The translations under genes were made by a program, and so were the position numbers. DNA of 64,000 bases. Source: Bacteroidota bacterium. Lineage in GTDB: Bacteria > Bacteroidota > Bacteroidia > B-17B0 > Aurantibacillaceae. Positions 42,810-51,445 of the stretch are shown in pieces. Under the pieces are notes generated by a model, which was not told the DNA's origin, did no database searches, and saw nothing but the letters and a program-made list of their open reading frames with translations. How positions within the stretch are numbered: the stretch's first letter is position 1; the number at the start of each line of letters is the position of its first letter. The stretch covers positions 29,639 through 93,638 of the forward strand of contig JAJONO010000032.1 in NCBI GenBank assembly GCA_021323535.1, read 5' to 3'.

Positions 42810-43799
42810 TTAAATCCCCAGCCAGTTTTTAGCGTTGGAGCCCATGATCTTAACCTTATCGCTTTCTGATAAGGGCGCTGTTCTTACGAGTTCGCCAGGT
42901 ACAGCCTCTCCAAGCGGAAAAGGATAATCGCTTCCCTGTATGACTTTATCGGCGCCAATAAGATCAATAACATATTGCAACATCTTATGATCGCAAACAT
43001 GACTGTCTACCCAGAATTTTCCGAGATAGTCTTTGGGATTATGAGGATTATCAATGGCTACCAAATCAGGACGACATTCCCAGCCATGTTCAATACGACT
43101 AATGGTGGGCAGAAAAGATCCTCCGCCATGCGCGAAACATACTTTAAGGTTTTTATATTTTTCGAATATTCCGCCAAAGATCATGCTGCAGATGGCGCGG
43201 CTTATTTCGGCTGGCATACCAACCAGCCACGGCAACCAGTATTTGGTCATGTGCTCCTGGCCCATCATTTGCCATGGGTGAATAAGAATTGCCGCGTTTA
43301 ATGTTTCACATGCAGCGAAGAATTCATGGAACTGTGGTTCGTGAAGATTTAAGTTGTTGACATTGCTTCCTATCTGCACACCTCTGAAACCATTCTTCAT
43401 ACAACGTTCCAGTTCTTTTACTGCGAGTTTTGTATCCTGCATGGGCAAAGTAGCAAGCCCTATAAAATGATCTGGATGATCGGAAACAGTTTTTGCAATA
43501 TCGTCGTTTAAGAACTGACTTATCTCAAGACAATCATTTGGTTTGGCATCATAATTAAACATAACAGGAATAGTACAAATTACCTGCATATCGGCTTTAT
43601 GAACTTTCATGTCTTCGATACGCACTTTCGGGTCCCAGCAATTCTGTACAATTTCTCTGAAACGTTTATCGCCCTGCATCATCCAGGCTCTTCCCGGTTC
43701 ATGATGATCGAGTTGAATAAAATTTCCGTATCCGAATTTCTTTGTAAAGTCCGGAATGTGTTTCGGGATAATGTGCGTGTGGGTATCTATTGTGAACAT
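42810..43799 (-). CDS. Amidohydrolase, ACMSD-type (2-amino-3-carboxymuconate-6-semialdehyde decarboxylase)
   Basis: A 329-residue TIM-barrel metal enzyme. Metal ligands lie in DTHTHIIP, FAHGGGSFLP and GSDYPFPLGE; other ACMSD signatures are KFGYGNFIQLDHHEPG and the segment WDPKVRIEDM. Such enzymes decarboxylate ACMS in tryptophan (kynurenine) catabolism. No other kynurenine gene is adjacent; it simply ends the run with the two lipoproteins and the serine hydrolase, 1 base after the previous gene's stop. Related decarboxylases with other substrates cannot be excluded. Confidence 0.85.
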   Translation of the reverse strand: MFTIDTHTHIIPKHIPDFTKKFGYGNFIQLDHHEPGRAWMMQGDKRFREIVQNCWDPKVRIEDMKVHKADMQVICTIPVMFNYDAKPNDCLEISQFLNDDIAKTVSDHPDHFIGLATLPMQDTKLAVKELERCMKNGFRGVQIGSNVNNLNLHEPQFHEFFAACETLNAAILIHPWQMMGQEHMTKYWLPWLVGMPAEISRAICSMIFGGIFEKYKNLKVCFAHGGGSFLPTISRIEHGWECRPDLVAIDNPHNPKDYLGKFWVDSHVCDHKMLQYVIDLIGADKVIQGSDYPFPLGEAVPGELVRTAPLSESDKVKIMGSNAKNWLGI

Positions 43800-43800
43800 G

Positions 43801-45015
43801 TTATTTCTTCTTCGCGTAAATAATTACATCTTTCTTGGTTCCCCAATGGTAACCTAAATGAAAAGGAAGTTTTCCTACGTTGGCGCTGTCTTTTTTAAAG
43901 GCTTCCTGCAATGGCTTCTGCAGACTTAAATACGGGAAGTCGCTCACAGGTTTTGTATACGCTCCGTATAATTTAATATCAAAATTTTTCCCTTCTTCAA
44001 AATATTTAAAAGGAATACCGGTATCATCCTGTACAACCGCGATTGAATTTCTGATAATAAGTTTACGCATGTTACTCATAAAGTTGGCATGTAATAAATA
44101 CGAAGCGCTTTTTAAATACGTGATGCAGTTGGCAGAGTTCTTATCAATGTATTTGTAGAAAACAGTGGTGTCGTTAAATTGTTTATCGCTTACATCGTAC
44201 TTAAAGTAGTAAACCGATTTTTGTTTCCCTTCCTGTAAGAAATCCACACGAACACCAAAAGGTTTGTGATCGTTGTCTTTAAAATCATAATTCACTTCGC
44301 TGATGCTATCCTGGTTATAACGTACAAGATATTTTACATCAAGGATCTCATTTCCTGATTTCCTGATAAAGAAAGCAAGTACAGGAAGTAGTCCGTTTAC
44401 TTTCTGCGACTGGAAATCATTCAGCATTTTTTTAGTAATGAAATAACTCTTATCAAAAATATCCCCGAGCGATTTTTTAAAATCCTGCGAGTAATCAGAA
44501 GCTTCTACGGCTTTGAATTTTTTAAGATCAGGTAATTTACCTACAGGTTCCAATCCTAACATCACATATTTATCTGCATTTGGAAAGAAAGCGTGCGCGG
44601 TTAAATAATCGGGACCACTGAAAGGATAGAACACCATTTTAGCCTGGCTGTTTGCCTGTTCAAATTCTTTACGTCCCCAGTTCTGCATAGCCACAAGACG
44701 TTTCTTTTCAAGACGTTTCCAACTGCTGTCAATGAATTTGGAATGATTTTTCCACGCGAGTGTATCAAACAGATAATTAAGATCGCCGGCTTTTCCTTTA
44801 TCGCCGCAAAGTACAGCGGTAATATAATTGAAGCGGTTCTCTGGTGTACCAGTTACACCGGTTGTTTCGGTTGTTGTTGATACTGTGGCGCTATCCTTTT
44901 TTAAAGTATCTGTTGCAACTTTTACAGGTTCGCTTTTGTTGGGCGAATCTGATGATGAGCAACTGATAAAAATACTGAGAAGGACAAATAACTGGAGGAT
45001 GTTGTGGGCTCGCAT
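43801..45015 (-). CDS. Lipoprotein, paralogue A of an undescribed family
   Basis: A 404-residue lipoprotein (lipobox IFISC near C19) followed by a serine/threonine-rich spacer. Two blocks match the gene at 46385: YPFSGPDYLTAHAFFPNADK with YVMLGLEPVGKLPDL (about 130-165), and SYLLHANFMSNMRKLIIRNS with VVQDDTGIPFKYF (about 290-340). The shared YPF(S/A)GPD and PNADKYVM motifs and the aspartate pair in QDD could be functional, but no known family is recognised. It lies 7 bases after the serine hydrolase gene and 1 base before the ACMSD-like gene. Confidence 0.7.
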   Translation of the reverse strand: MRAHNILQLFVLLSIFISCSSSDSPNKSEPVKVATDTLKKDSATVSTTTETTGVTGTPENRFNYITAVLCGDKGKAGDLNYLFDTLAWKNHSKFIDSSWKRLEKKRLVAMQNWGRKEFEQANSQAKMVFYPFSGPDYLTAHAFFPNADKYVMLGLEPVGKLPDLKKFKAVEASDYSQDFKKSLGDIFDKSYFITKKMLNDFQSQKVNGLLPVLAFFIRKSGNEILDVKYLVRYNQDSISEVNYDFKDNDHKPFGVRVDFLQEGKQKSVYYFKYDVSDKQFNDTTVFYKYIDKNSANCITYLKSASYLLHANFMSNMRKLIIRNSIAVVQDDTGIPFKYFEEGKNFDIKLYGAYTKPVSDFPYLSLQKPLQEAFKKDSANVGKLPFHLGYHWGTKKDVIIYAKKK

Positions 45016-45022
45016 GTGGAGT

Positions 45023-46276
45023 TTATTCTTTTAAATTTACGGCCTCAAAAATAGGAATATATTTCTTTTTCCGGGTCTTTTCGAAGCGGTACAAAGCTAA
45101 ACTTAATTCCTTAAGGAAAGGGAACCCTAACTCATTATATTCGTAGGTACCGTTGCCAAAACTGTTCCTTTTGTTAACATAAATGGCCGAACTAACCATA
45201 AACTCGGTCTTTTCGGTATAATTTACGATATAGGCACAATCTATAAGAAAGCCGTAAGACTGCCCCACAATATTGTAAATGCGGATAGAATCGCTGTTTA
45301 TGATTTGCTGGGTGGCGCCATAAATGAAGTATTTTTTGTGGGAATCAATGTATTTAAGTGAGTCATATTTTGGATAGCGGCTTTCACGTGGGTACATGCC
45401 TAAATGCTTTATCAGAAACTCTCTGTCTTCTTTAGTTATGTTGTATTGTTTGTCCTTAGGCAAATAAGGCATAAAGATGAGGTTTTGAAGAATGCTATGA
45501 ATAGTTTCGAGCGGAAATGTATTGCCCCAGGTAAAATCTTTTTTTTCAGAAAGGAGTTTGCCTTTACGGTTGCGAATATCTCTTCCAACAACAGCTCTTT
45601 TAAGATTCGGAGATTTTCTCACAAACATGGAATCTTCTTTCTGTTTATAAAGTAATTCCTTTGAGGAATTAAGAAAACGCACCTGCGCAGGAACAATTCC
45701 GGGTTGTTGCAGGCACTTTACATCAAAGTTGTGAAGTATTCTCGCGTTATGATAACCTAATGAAGATAATCTTGAATTCATGTAACGCGGTGTTACAAAT
45801 TCATACATGCGATTGAAACTTTCATTATCGCTTACGAGCAACATTTTTTTAATGTGATGCGCCACCGAAGGATAACCATTGGCAGATGAAGGATCGGCCC
45901 ACATGCGTTGCTGACAAGGTGAAACTTTATCGTTGAACATGATGGAATTCTTATCTAATCCTGGTTTGTTTAACTGGTTTAGTTTTTCAAGCGCGAAAAT
46001 AGAAGTGGGAAGTTTAACAAGACTGGCGCAGTAAAAATACGTGTTGGTATCCGTAAGATAATAATGGTGAAGAAACGATGGAACGTTATCAGCATCGCGG
46101 TTAATTTGTGTGTAGATGATTTGTGGCGAGTAAGTGTTCCTTGCAAGAATGATCTTGTTCAGAAATTCACTGGATTTAATAATGGAGTCGAGTAGGGCGG
46201 AGTTACTTTGCTGGGCCCTGAGTACAGGAGAGAGAAAGATAAGTATCCAAATAATTGTTCGATTTAATTTTATCAT
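45023..46276 (-). CDS. Exported serine hydrolase, class A beta-lactamase-like
   Basis: A 417-residue exported protein. The ATG at 46276 fits a signal peptide (MIKLNRTIIWILIFLSPVLR); the frame is open upstream only through the inverted repeat at 46295-46377. Active-site motifs of the penicillin-recognising family are present: SxxK in CASLVKLPTS and SDN in LLVSDNESFNRMYEF. A third KTG-type motif is not obvious (QSYGFLIDCAYIVNYTEKTE may replace it). It probably hydrolyses an ester or amide outside the cytoplasm. True beta-lactamase activity is not implied. It sits between two paralogous lipoproteins. Confidence 0.78.
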   Translation of the reverse strand: MIKLNRTIIWILIFLSPVLRAQQSNSALLDSIIKSSEFLNKIILARNTYSPQIIYTQINRDADNVPSFLHHYYLTDTNTYFYCASLVKLPTSIFALEKLNQLNKPGLDKNSIMFNDKVSPCQQRMWADPSSANGYPSVAHHIKKMLLVSDNESFNRMYEFVTPRYMNSRLSSLGYHNARILHNFDVKCLQQPGIVPAQVRFLNSSKELLYKQKEDSMFVRKSPNLKRAVVGRDIRNRKGKLLSEKKDFTWGNTFPLETIHSILQNLIFMPYLPKDKQYNITKEDREFLIKHLGMYPRESRYPKYDSLKYIDSHKKYFIYGATQQIINSDSIRIYNIVGQSYGFLIDCAYIVNYTEKTEFMVSSAIYVNKRNSFGNGTYEYNELGFPFLKELSLALYRFEKTRKKKYIPIFEAVNLKE

Positions 46277-46294
46277 CTTTCCGGCAAATGTTGT

Positions 46295-46377
46295 AGAAAA
46301 AGTTGAACCTCGACTTCGCCAAAGTTTAGCAGGATGCCTATGTACTTTGGCGAAGTTTCGCACGAACAACTTTTTCT
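46295..46377. repeat. Long imperfect hairpin between paralogue B and the serine hydrolase
   Basis: Arms AGAAAAAGTTG (46295-46305) and CAACTTTTTCT (46367-46377) pair perfectly, and within them CTTCGCCAAAGT and ACTTTGGCGAAG pair again. The end run of T on either strand could act as a terminator. The ACTTCGCCAAAGT core also occurs after asnB at 21562. Confidence 0.6.
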
Positions 46378-46384
46378 TAAATGA

Positions 46385-47584
46385 TTACTTTTTAGTCACT
46401 ATCATAAAAGTACTGTTTTTGTCTTTGTAGTTATAACCTAATCCAAAATCGAGTCGTCTTACTTCGTTGTTTTTGTATAACGAATCAAGCTGAGGTTGAT
46501 GAAATTGTTTGAATATGCTGATGGGTTTAACATATTGTCCGTACAACATAAATTTGCGTGGTGTTGTATGAGTAAGCATGTATCTTACAGGAACACCGCT
46601 ATCGTCCTGCACAATGCTTGTTGACTTATCAAGAATAATGTTTCTTATTCCTGAAAAAGAGCTTTCGTGAAGAAGATACGATGCGCCTTTTAAGTACGAA
46701 TTAAAAGAAGGGTATGAATTCATGTGTTTTACAAAGGCCTTGCTCAACACTTTATCATGTACATTCAGTGAGAAGAAATTTACTTCCTTCAATTTTTTAT
46801 CGGGAGTTATGAATTTAATTTCGGCGCCTCTTACGGCTAAACTTTTTTTCTTAAGTACTTCGAAAGAACTAAAATAGATTTTATTACCTGCGCTGTCGAG
46901 CGACATTGGCCTTGCCGAAACAATATCGCCACCGGTTCTTTTAATAAATAAAAACAGAAGATGCAGCGCTCCGTTAAGTTCCTGTTTCTTTAAATCGCTT
47001 TTCATACTGGCGGTTCTGAAAAAGCTGAACTGTAAGATCGCGTACAAGGATTGACTTACAGAAGAGTAATAATCCTTTAAAGAATCGCTCTTTGTGTTTT
47101 GAAAGTCAGGAAATGTGCCAACCTGTTCTAATCCAAACATAACATACTTATCTGCATTTGGAAAAAATAAACGCGCGTGCAATATATCCGGACCGGCAAA
47201 AGGATAGAACAAAGTGGTTTCCTTCGCAATTTGTTTAGAAAGTTCGGAGCTTTCGAAAGCTTTTAGTTTAGCAATGCGAGCGGTATCGAATTTCTCCCAG
47301 CGTTTGTTCAGATTATCGCTGTACTTTTTGTAGAGCTCGTCTGATGTTATTTCACTAAACAGATGTGAGGTATCAGGTATGCCGCTGATAAGATTGGCTA
47401 TGCCGTTAAGAGTATCGTTAACCGGAGGAATAACTTCCTGAACAGTTACTGTGTTTACGGTTACGGTATCTGCTTTTATTGTATCCTTAACAATTGCAGT
47501 TACAGGTTGTGTAGGTGGCGGAGTTGTTTCGGTTGGCTGGCATGCGAACAAAAACGGAATAAGAAGTAAGTAGTATTTTTTCAT
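46385..47584 (-). CDS. Lipoprotein, paralogue B of an undescribed family
   Basis: A 399-residue lipoprotein (MKKYYLLLIPFLFACQPTE, C15), with a proline/threonine-rich spacer. It shares with the gene at 43801 the blocks YPFAGPDILHARLFFPNADK, YVMFGLEQVG and SYLLHESSFSGIRNIIL with VQDDSGVPVRYM, and a similar C-terminal end (LDFGLGYNYKDKNSTFM). The two copies have diverged to low identity but keep order and length, so the duplication is old. It opens the minus-strand run ending at 42810. Function unknown. Confidence 0.7.
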   Translation of the reverse strand: MKKYYLLLIPFLFACQPTETTPPPTQPVTAIVKDTIKADTVTVNTVTVQEVIPPVNDTLNGIANLISGIPDTSHLFSEITSDELYKKYSDNLNKRWEKFDTARIAKLKAFESSELSKQIAKETTLFYPFAGPDILHARLFFPNADKYVMFGLEQVGTFPDFQNTKSDSLKDYYSSVSQSLYAILQFSFFRTASMKSDLKKQELNGALHLLFLFIKRTGGDIVSARPMSLDSAGNKIYFSSFEVLKKKSLAVRGAEIKFITPDKKLKEVNFFSLNVHDKVLSKAFVKHMNSYPSFNSYLKGASYLLHESSFSGIRNIILDKSTSIVQDDSGVPVRYMLTHTTPRKFMLYGQYVKPISIFKQFHQPQLDSLYKNNEVRRLDFGLGYNYKDKNSTFMIVTKK

Positions 47585-47770
47585 GCGGTAAAAATAGGTC
47601 GGCAGGGGGATGAAATCCTTTTATATAAAATTCTGTTTAATGAAATGACTTTTTTAATTAATGAGACAAAGGGTATTTGAATCACTCCTGTAAAGATATT
47701 CAAAAACCAATTAAGCAGCTTCACAAATGAAAAAGTATGTGTCTATGTAGTTAAATAACAGGAGGAGCAA

Positions 47771-48118
47771 CTACAGCTGATCACCAAGATCAATAAGTTT
47801 GTCCTTAATATCCTGAAGTTTTGCGATAACCTCGGCGTTGTTACCTGAAGTTTTAGAAGAAGCAGATGATGAACCGCCCTTTAACTGTTCCTTGGCTCCC
47901 TGTATGGTGAAACCTTTTTGTTTAACCAGCTCAACTATCTTCGCAATATTGTCAATGTCTTTTTGAGTAAAGGTGCGATTGCCCTTTTTGTTTTTGGATG
48001 GTTTTAAAAAGTCGAACTCTTTTTCCCAGAACCTGAGCGTACTGGCATTTAATTCAAACATCTCGGATACTTCGCCGATGGTGTAGAATAATTTCTGTGT
48101 TTCTTCCTTTTCTGACAT
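47771..48118 (-). CDS. MerR-family transcriptional regulator
   Basis: A 115-residue DNA-binding protein. The winged helix-turn-helix is clear: YTIGEVSEMFELNASTLRFW, EKEFDFLKPSKNKKGNRTFT. A helix for dimerisation follows (IDNIAKIVELVKQKGFTIQG) and a short serine-rich tail. There is no C-terminal effector or metal domain. This short form is common in Bacteroidota. No target gene is next to it, so the regulon cannot be told. Confidence 0.9.
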   Translation of the reverse strand: MSEKEETQKLFYTIGEVSEMFELNASTLRFWEKEFDFLKPSKNKKGNRTFTQKDIDNIAKIVELVKQKGFTIQGAKEQLKGGSSSASSKTSGNNAEVIAKLQDIKDKLIDLGDQL

Positions 48119-48243
48119 TAGATTAAAATTAAACTGAATCCCTTGAATATCAATACATAGTTTTCAACACCAACGGGCAGGTTGTTAAAAAGAGGATGTA
48201 AAATGTATAAGGGAAAATGGAAGAAGTGGAATTACCGTACTAC

Positions 48244-48321
48244 TTAACCGCAAAGAAGCAAAAAAACTACAAAGTTCGCAATTGATAGCGTCCATTGCGA
48301 AATCTTCGTCTTTGCGGTTAA
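48244..48321. repeat. Hairpin repeat element, copy 1
   Basis: Outer arms TTAACCGCAAAG (48244-48255) and CTTTGCGGTTAA (48310-48321); inner arms TTCGCAAT (48275-48282) and ATTGCGAA (48294-48301). The inner part (AAAGTTCGCAATTGATAGCG) recurs in the copy at 49412. Confidence 0.75.
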
Positions 48322-48333
48322 ACATAGAGGTAG

Positions 48334-49341
48334 TTAAAAATACAAGAAGTAGCCCCTCGTTCCTTTATTACTAAACTGTAAAGCAGGAGCAGGAAACTTG
48401 ATAATATTAACAGCAGAGAATAATCCCTTCAAAAACTTAGAATTTGTTTTAATACGTGTTAGATCAATATCAAGACTAACATAAAATCTTCGCTCTCGGT
48501 CGTAACGTAACACTGTGCCATCTGAATTTGTTACGGTAAAACCATTGTAATTTCCACCAAGCATACCGTAGGCGCTGTAACCAAAAGCAATGCTGAGCCA
48601 CTTCGGAAATTTATTTTCTTTCTTAATGAATGAAGTAGGATTAATACTCAGCCAATAGGTTTGTCCGTTATAATCTTTCAGTATTTGAGTATAAAAATTT
48701 TCGCCAAGTAATTCGGGGTTATATTGTGCCAATCCGCTTTGCGAATAAGAGAATTTTAATTGAATGCGTTGTTGGTCCCACAATGCCTGTTGCGACATAG
48801 CGAGCCCTGTTCCCAAAACATTGGCGCCCATATCTCCCCACGAAAATCCCCAGCCATCACTGTAGCCATCCATTACTTCTATGGCAGTCATGTATGCAAG
48901 GCCAATGGTTCCGCCAATGAAAACGTTTGTCTTTTTACGAAAGCCAACCCAGTTAAAAGCATTCATCATTAAGCGTGATGTTTGATAGGTAGTGAACGTA
49001 TGTCCAACTTTATCCATCTGTAACCATTCTGCGTTATCATTAAAGTAGTGAAACTTTCCTGTGTTATAATCACTGTACCAGGCCTGGTTTAAATATACAA
49101 GAGAGCCAAGAGTAACAGCTGTTGATGAAGAAATAAGTATAATACTACGAGTATTGAAAATACGACCACTGCACGCTCTTGTATGGGGCCACATAACGTC
49201 ACGTTTTATTCTGGTTTCTTTACGTGACGAGTCATGGCCCAACATTTCATTCGTTTCAACCAAAATTCCAGTTGAATCTTTCTGCGCAAAGAATGATTGT
49301 GAAATAAAAAGGAATGAAAGTATGAAGGCTACTATACGCAC
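48334..49341 (-). CDS. DUF2279-type exported protein
   Basis: A 335-residue protein with a signal peptide (to about 19, SQSFFAQ). A membrane-like segment IILISSSTAVTLGSLVYLNQ (about 67-86) and the segments QMDKVGHTFTTYQTSRLM, SDGWGFSWGDMGANVLGTG match the DUF2279/YfiM-like family, whose function is unknown. The C-terminal half is barrel-like, ending KGTRGYFLYF. It is enclosed by two copies of the same hairpin repeat (48244-48321, 49412-49512). Confidence 0.82.
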   Translation of the reverse strand: MRIVAFILSFLFISQSFFAQKDSTGILVETNEMLGHDSSRKETRIKRDVMWPHTRACSGRIFNTRSIILISSSTAVTLGSLVYLNQAWYSDYNTGKFHYFNDNAEWLQMDKVGHTFTTYQTSRLMMNAFNWVGFRKKTNVFIGGTIGLAYMTAIEVMDGYSDGWGFSWGDMGANVLGTGLAMSQQALWDQQRIQLKFSYSQSGLAQYNPELLGENFYTQILKDYNGQTYWLSINPTSFIKKENKFPKWLSIAFGYSAYGMLGGNYNGFTVTNSDGTVLRYDRERRFYVSLDIDLTRIKTNSKFLKGLFSAVNIIKFPAPALQFSNKGTRGYFLYF

Positions 49342-49411
49342 TGTTACAAAGATAGTTTAATAAATGTAAGATGTAAGGATGGGTAATGTAAACGCGGAAT
49401 TATTGTATTAC

Positions 49412-49512
49412 TTAAGCGCAAAGACGAAGTCCTTCGACTGCGCTCAGGGTGACACGCAAAGTTCGCAATCGATAGCGTCTATTGCGAAACCTTTGCGTTT
49501 TTGAGGTTAAAC
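49412..49512. repeat. Hairpin repeat element, copy 2, with an inserted block
   Basis: Shares GTTCGCAATCGATAGCGT with copy 1 (one base different) and the ending GGTTAAAC. Inner arms TTCGCAAT (49462-49469) and ATTGCGAA (49481-49488) extend to CGCAAAG/CTTTGCG. About 30 bases with the block CCTTCGACTGCGCTCAGGGT (49431-49450) are added relative to copy 1. Confidence 0.75.
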
Positions 49513-49517
49513 GGAGG

Positions 49518-51032
49518 TTACTTCAGCCTATCCAGTATCTTCTGAATATAATTATCCTTTGGAAGTAAACTATTCTGTATCCGCCTGGCATAACGTATCG
49601 AACCTAATATCTCGTTTTGTTTTTCTTCAACCAAGCGCCGCTGTTCTTTAGCGTGTTTCTCGCTTTTCTCAATGATCTCTTTCTGGCGGCGAATAACACG
49701 AACGCGGTTAAACAAAAATCCTGAGAACAATAACACAATCACCAATCCACCGAACAAAGCAAAACGAACGGTTCTTCCCTGGTTAAGTTTAGCTTCCTGC
49801 CCGGCCAGTTTAGCTTCTGTAAGATTCTTTTCATTAAGAGCCTTAAGACTATCGGCTAACAGTTTCTTGTCAAACTCGTATTTAAGATTATTGGTTATAC
49901 TCGCCTTTCGTGCTTCTTCATTGGTTAAACTATCGTTCATTTGCATGTACAGTTCATGCATTTCTAATGCCTGCACAGGTTTATTGGTGTATTTATAGAT
50001 CTGGTAAAGTAGCATACTTGCATCTTTAATACGATTGGGATAACCAATCTGTTTGCTAAGTTCGAGCGACTCTATACCATACGACAATGCTTTGGAAATT
50101 TGTTTGGTTTCCAGGTAAAGTCGCGCCAATCCGGTAAGCGAGTTAGCAACGCTGCTCTTATTCCTTTGTTCTTTCCGCAAACTTAAGCCTTCCAGTAAAA
50201 GTTCTTCGGCTCTTTTAAAATTACCCTGGCTCTGGTAACACTTGGCCATATTGGTAACCGCGGCGGCAATTCCTTCTTTATCGTTACTCTCTTTCGAATA
50301 TTTATAACAGGTATCAAAATACTGCATAGCTGTTTCATGTTTTCCGCGCAACATAAATATCTGCCCAATGTTATTTGATGTACGGGCAACACTATACTTA
50401 TCCTTTATTTCGTAATGTATCTTAAGACATCTTTCATAATACTTAAGAGCAAGAGCGGTATCGCCCTGCACACGGTATAAAGCGCCAAGGTTATTTAACG
50501 ATGTGGCAATACCCGCTTTATGATCAATAGATTCGTTTAGAGCCTGCGCCTTGCGAATACATTCAATAGCTTTGGGAATATTACCAACATTCTGATATAC
50601 TTCGCCCATGTTGTTATAAGCATAGGCCATTCCTTTTTTGTTACCCTGTTTGGTATCAATCTTTAAACTTTCGTGATAATACTTAAGTGCCTGCGCATTG
50701 TTGCCATGTTCGTTGGCCAGGTACCCAAAGTTGTTAAGGGCATCGCCCAAAAGTTTTAAGTAAGCATCATGAAGCCGGCCGCTGGTATGGTGCACCAGGT
50801 TTTTTTCGCAAATGTTTTTGAGTTCTTCATTGTACTTTGGCCAGATAGTATTATCGGTTTCAGCAATGATAAGTTTGCTTAGAAGTTCTACCCGTAAAGT
50901 ATCGTGAATATCTTTTTTAAGTTCGTTTAAGAGGGAGTCTTTTTTGGTTTGCGACATACCTGCGGTAACAACACACAAAAGAATAAAAGGAAGTAGTCTT
51001 GTAAAAAGATTGTATTTACGCTGGTGCGCCAT
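49518..51032 (-). CDS. TPR membrane protein resembling a SpoIIE/PP2C sensor without its catalytic domain
   Basis: A 504-residue protein. The ATG at 51032 is chosen because a signal peptide or anchor (YNLFTRLLPFILLCVVTAGM) follows; upstream codons run through the heptad array. TPRs span about 80-390 (LNNLGALYRVQGDTALALKY and similar). A membrane helix (ALFGGLVIVLLFSGFLF, about 430) leads to a coiled coil and the signature GSIRYARRIQNSLLPKDNYI, which in other Bacteroidota proteins precedes a PP2C phosphatase domain. Here the protein ends about 10 residues later, so the catalytic domain is lacking. It may sense and signal through a partner. Confidence 0.82.
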   Translation of the reverse strand: MAHQRKYNLFTRLLPFILLCVVTAGMSQTKKDSLLNELKKDIHDTLRVELLSKLIIAETDNTIWPKYNEELKNICEKNLVHHTSGRLHDAYLKLLGDALNNFGYLANEHGNNAQALKYYHESLKIDTKQGNKKGMAYAYNNMGEVYQNVGNIPKAIECIRKAQALNESIDHKAGIATSLNNLGALYRVQGDTALALKYYERCLKIHYEIKDKYSVARTSNNIGQIFMLRGKHETAMQYFDTCYKYSKESNDKEGIAAAVTNMAKCYQSQGNFKRAEELLLEGLSLRKEQRNKSSVANSLTGLARLYLETKQISKALSYGIESLELSKQIGYPNRIKDASMLLYQIYKYTNKPVQALEMHELYMQMNDSLTNEEARKASITNNLKYEFDKKLLADSLKALNEKNLTEAKLAGQEAKLNQGRTVRFALFGGLVIVLLFSGFLFNRVRVIRRQKEIIEKSEKHAKEQRRLVEEKQNEILGSIRYARRIQNSLLPKDNYIQKILDRLK

Positions 51033-51445
51033 GGGATAATCAAAGATAGTACTTATAGTTGATAGTCTATGGTTGATAGTCAATAGTGCATTACCCGAAA
51101 TTCCCCGGTTTTTATCCACACACGCTGGATAATGGTGAAGAGGTTTCACATGAATCAACCTAATAGCCCTCCGCGTCTTCTGCGAAAACTTCTACATGGC
51201 TTGCGTGAACCAAATCAGCAACTAAATTGATTTACTAAATCCTCCGGATTTTTCTTCACAATATATAGTCCGCCATTTATTTTGCTATTCCGCCGGTTAT
51301 TTGATAAAGATCACCATCTATAGGTTCTTGTTAGACCCAATTTCTTCAATTCATTTACTTTGCCCGTAACCAAACCGATCTCAAAAACAGGGAAATACTA
51401 TGTAAACCTGCATTGTGTTTTCGGTTTAAAATAAACGTACATCCC
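51033..51445. other. 413-base intergenic region between divergent genes
   Basis: Contains the heptad array (51047-51088) and a TGCG-rich repeat (51171-51210). The remainder up to 51445 must hold the promoter of the operon that starts at 51446; TTTACTTTGC near 51356-51362 is the closest to a -7 box. I see no RNA gene or coding frame with support. Confidence 0.5.
51047..51088. repeat. Heptad repeat array upstream of the TPR gene
   Basis: TAGTACT, TATAGTT, GATAGTC, TATGGTT, GATAGTC, AATAGTG: six 7-base units in register, starting 15 bases before the start codon on the minus strand. Confidence 0.75.

Noticed and set aside
46277..46369. N-terminal extension of the serine hydrolase
   Set aside because: The extra 31 residues are encoded by the inverted repeat, and a signal peptide begins at the internal ATG 46276.
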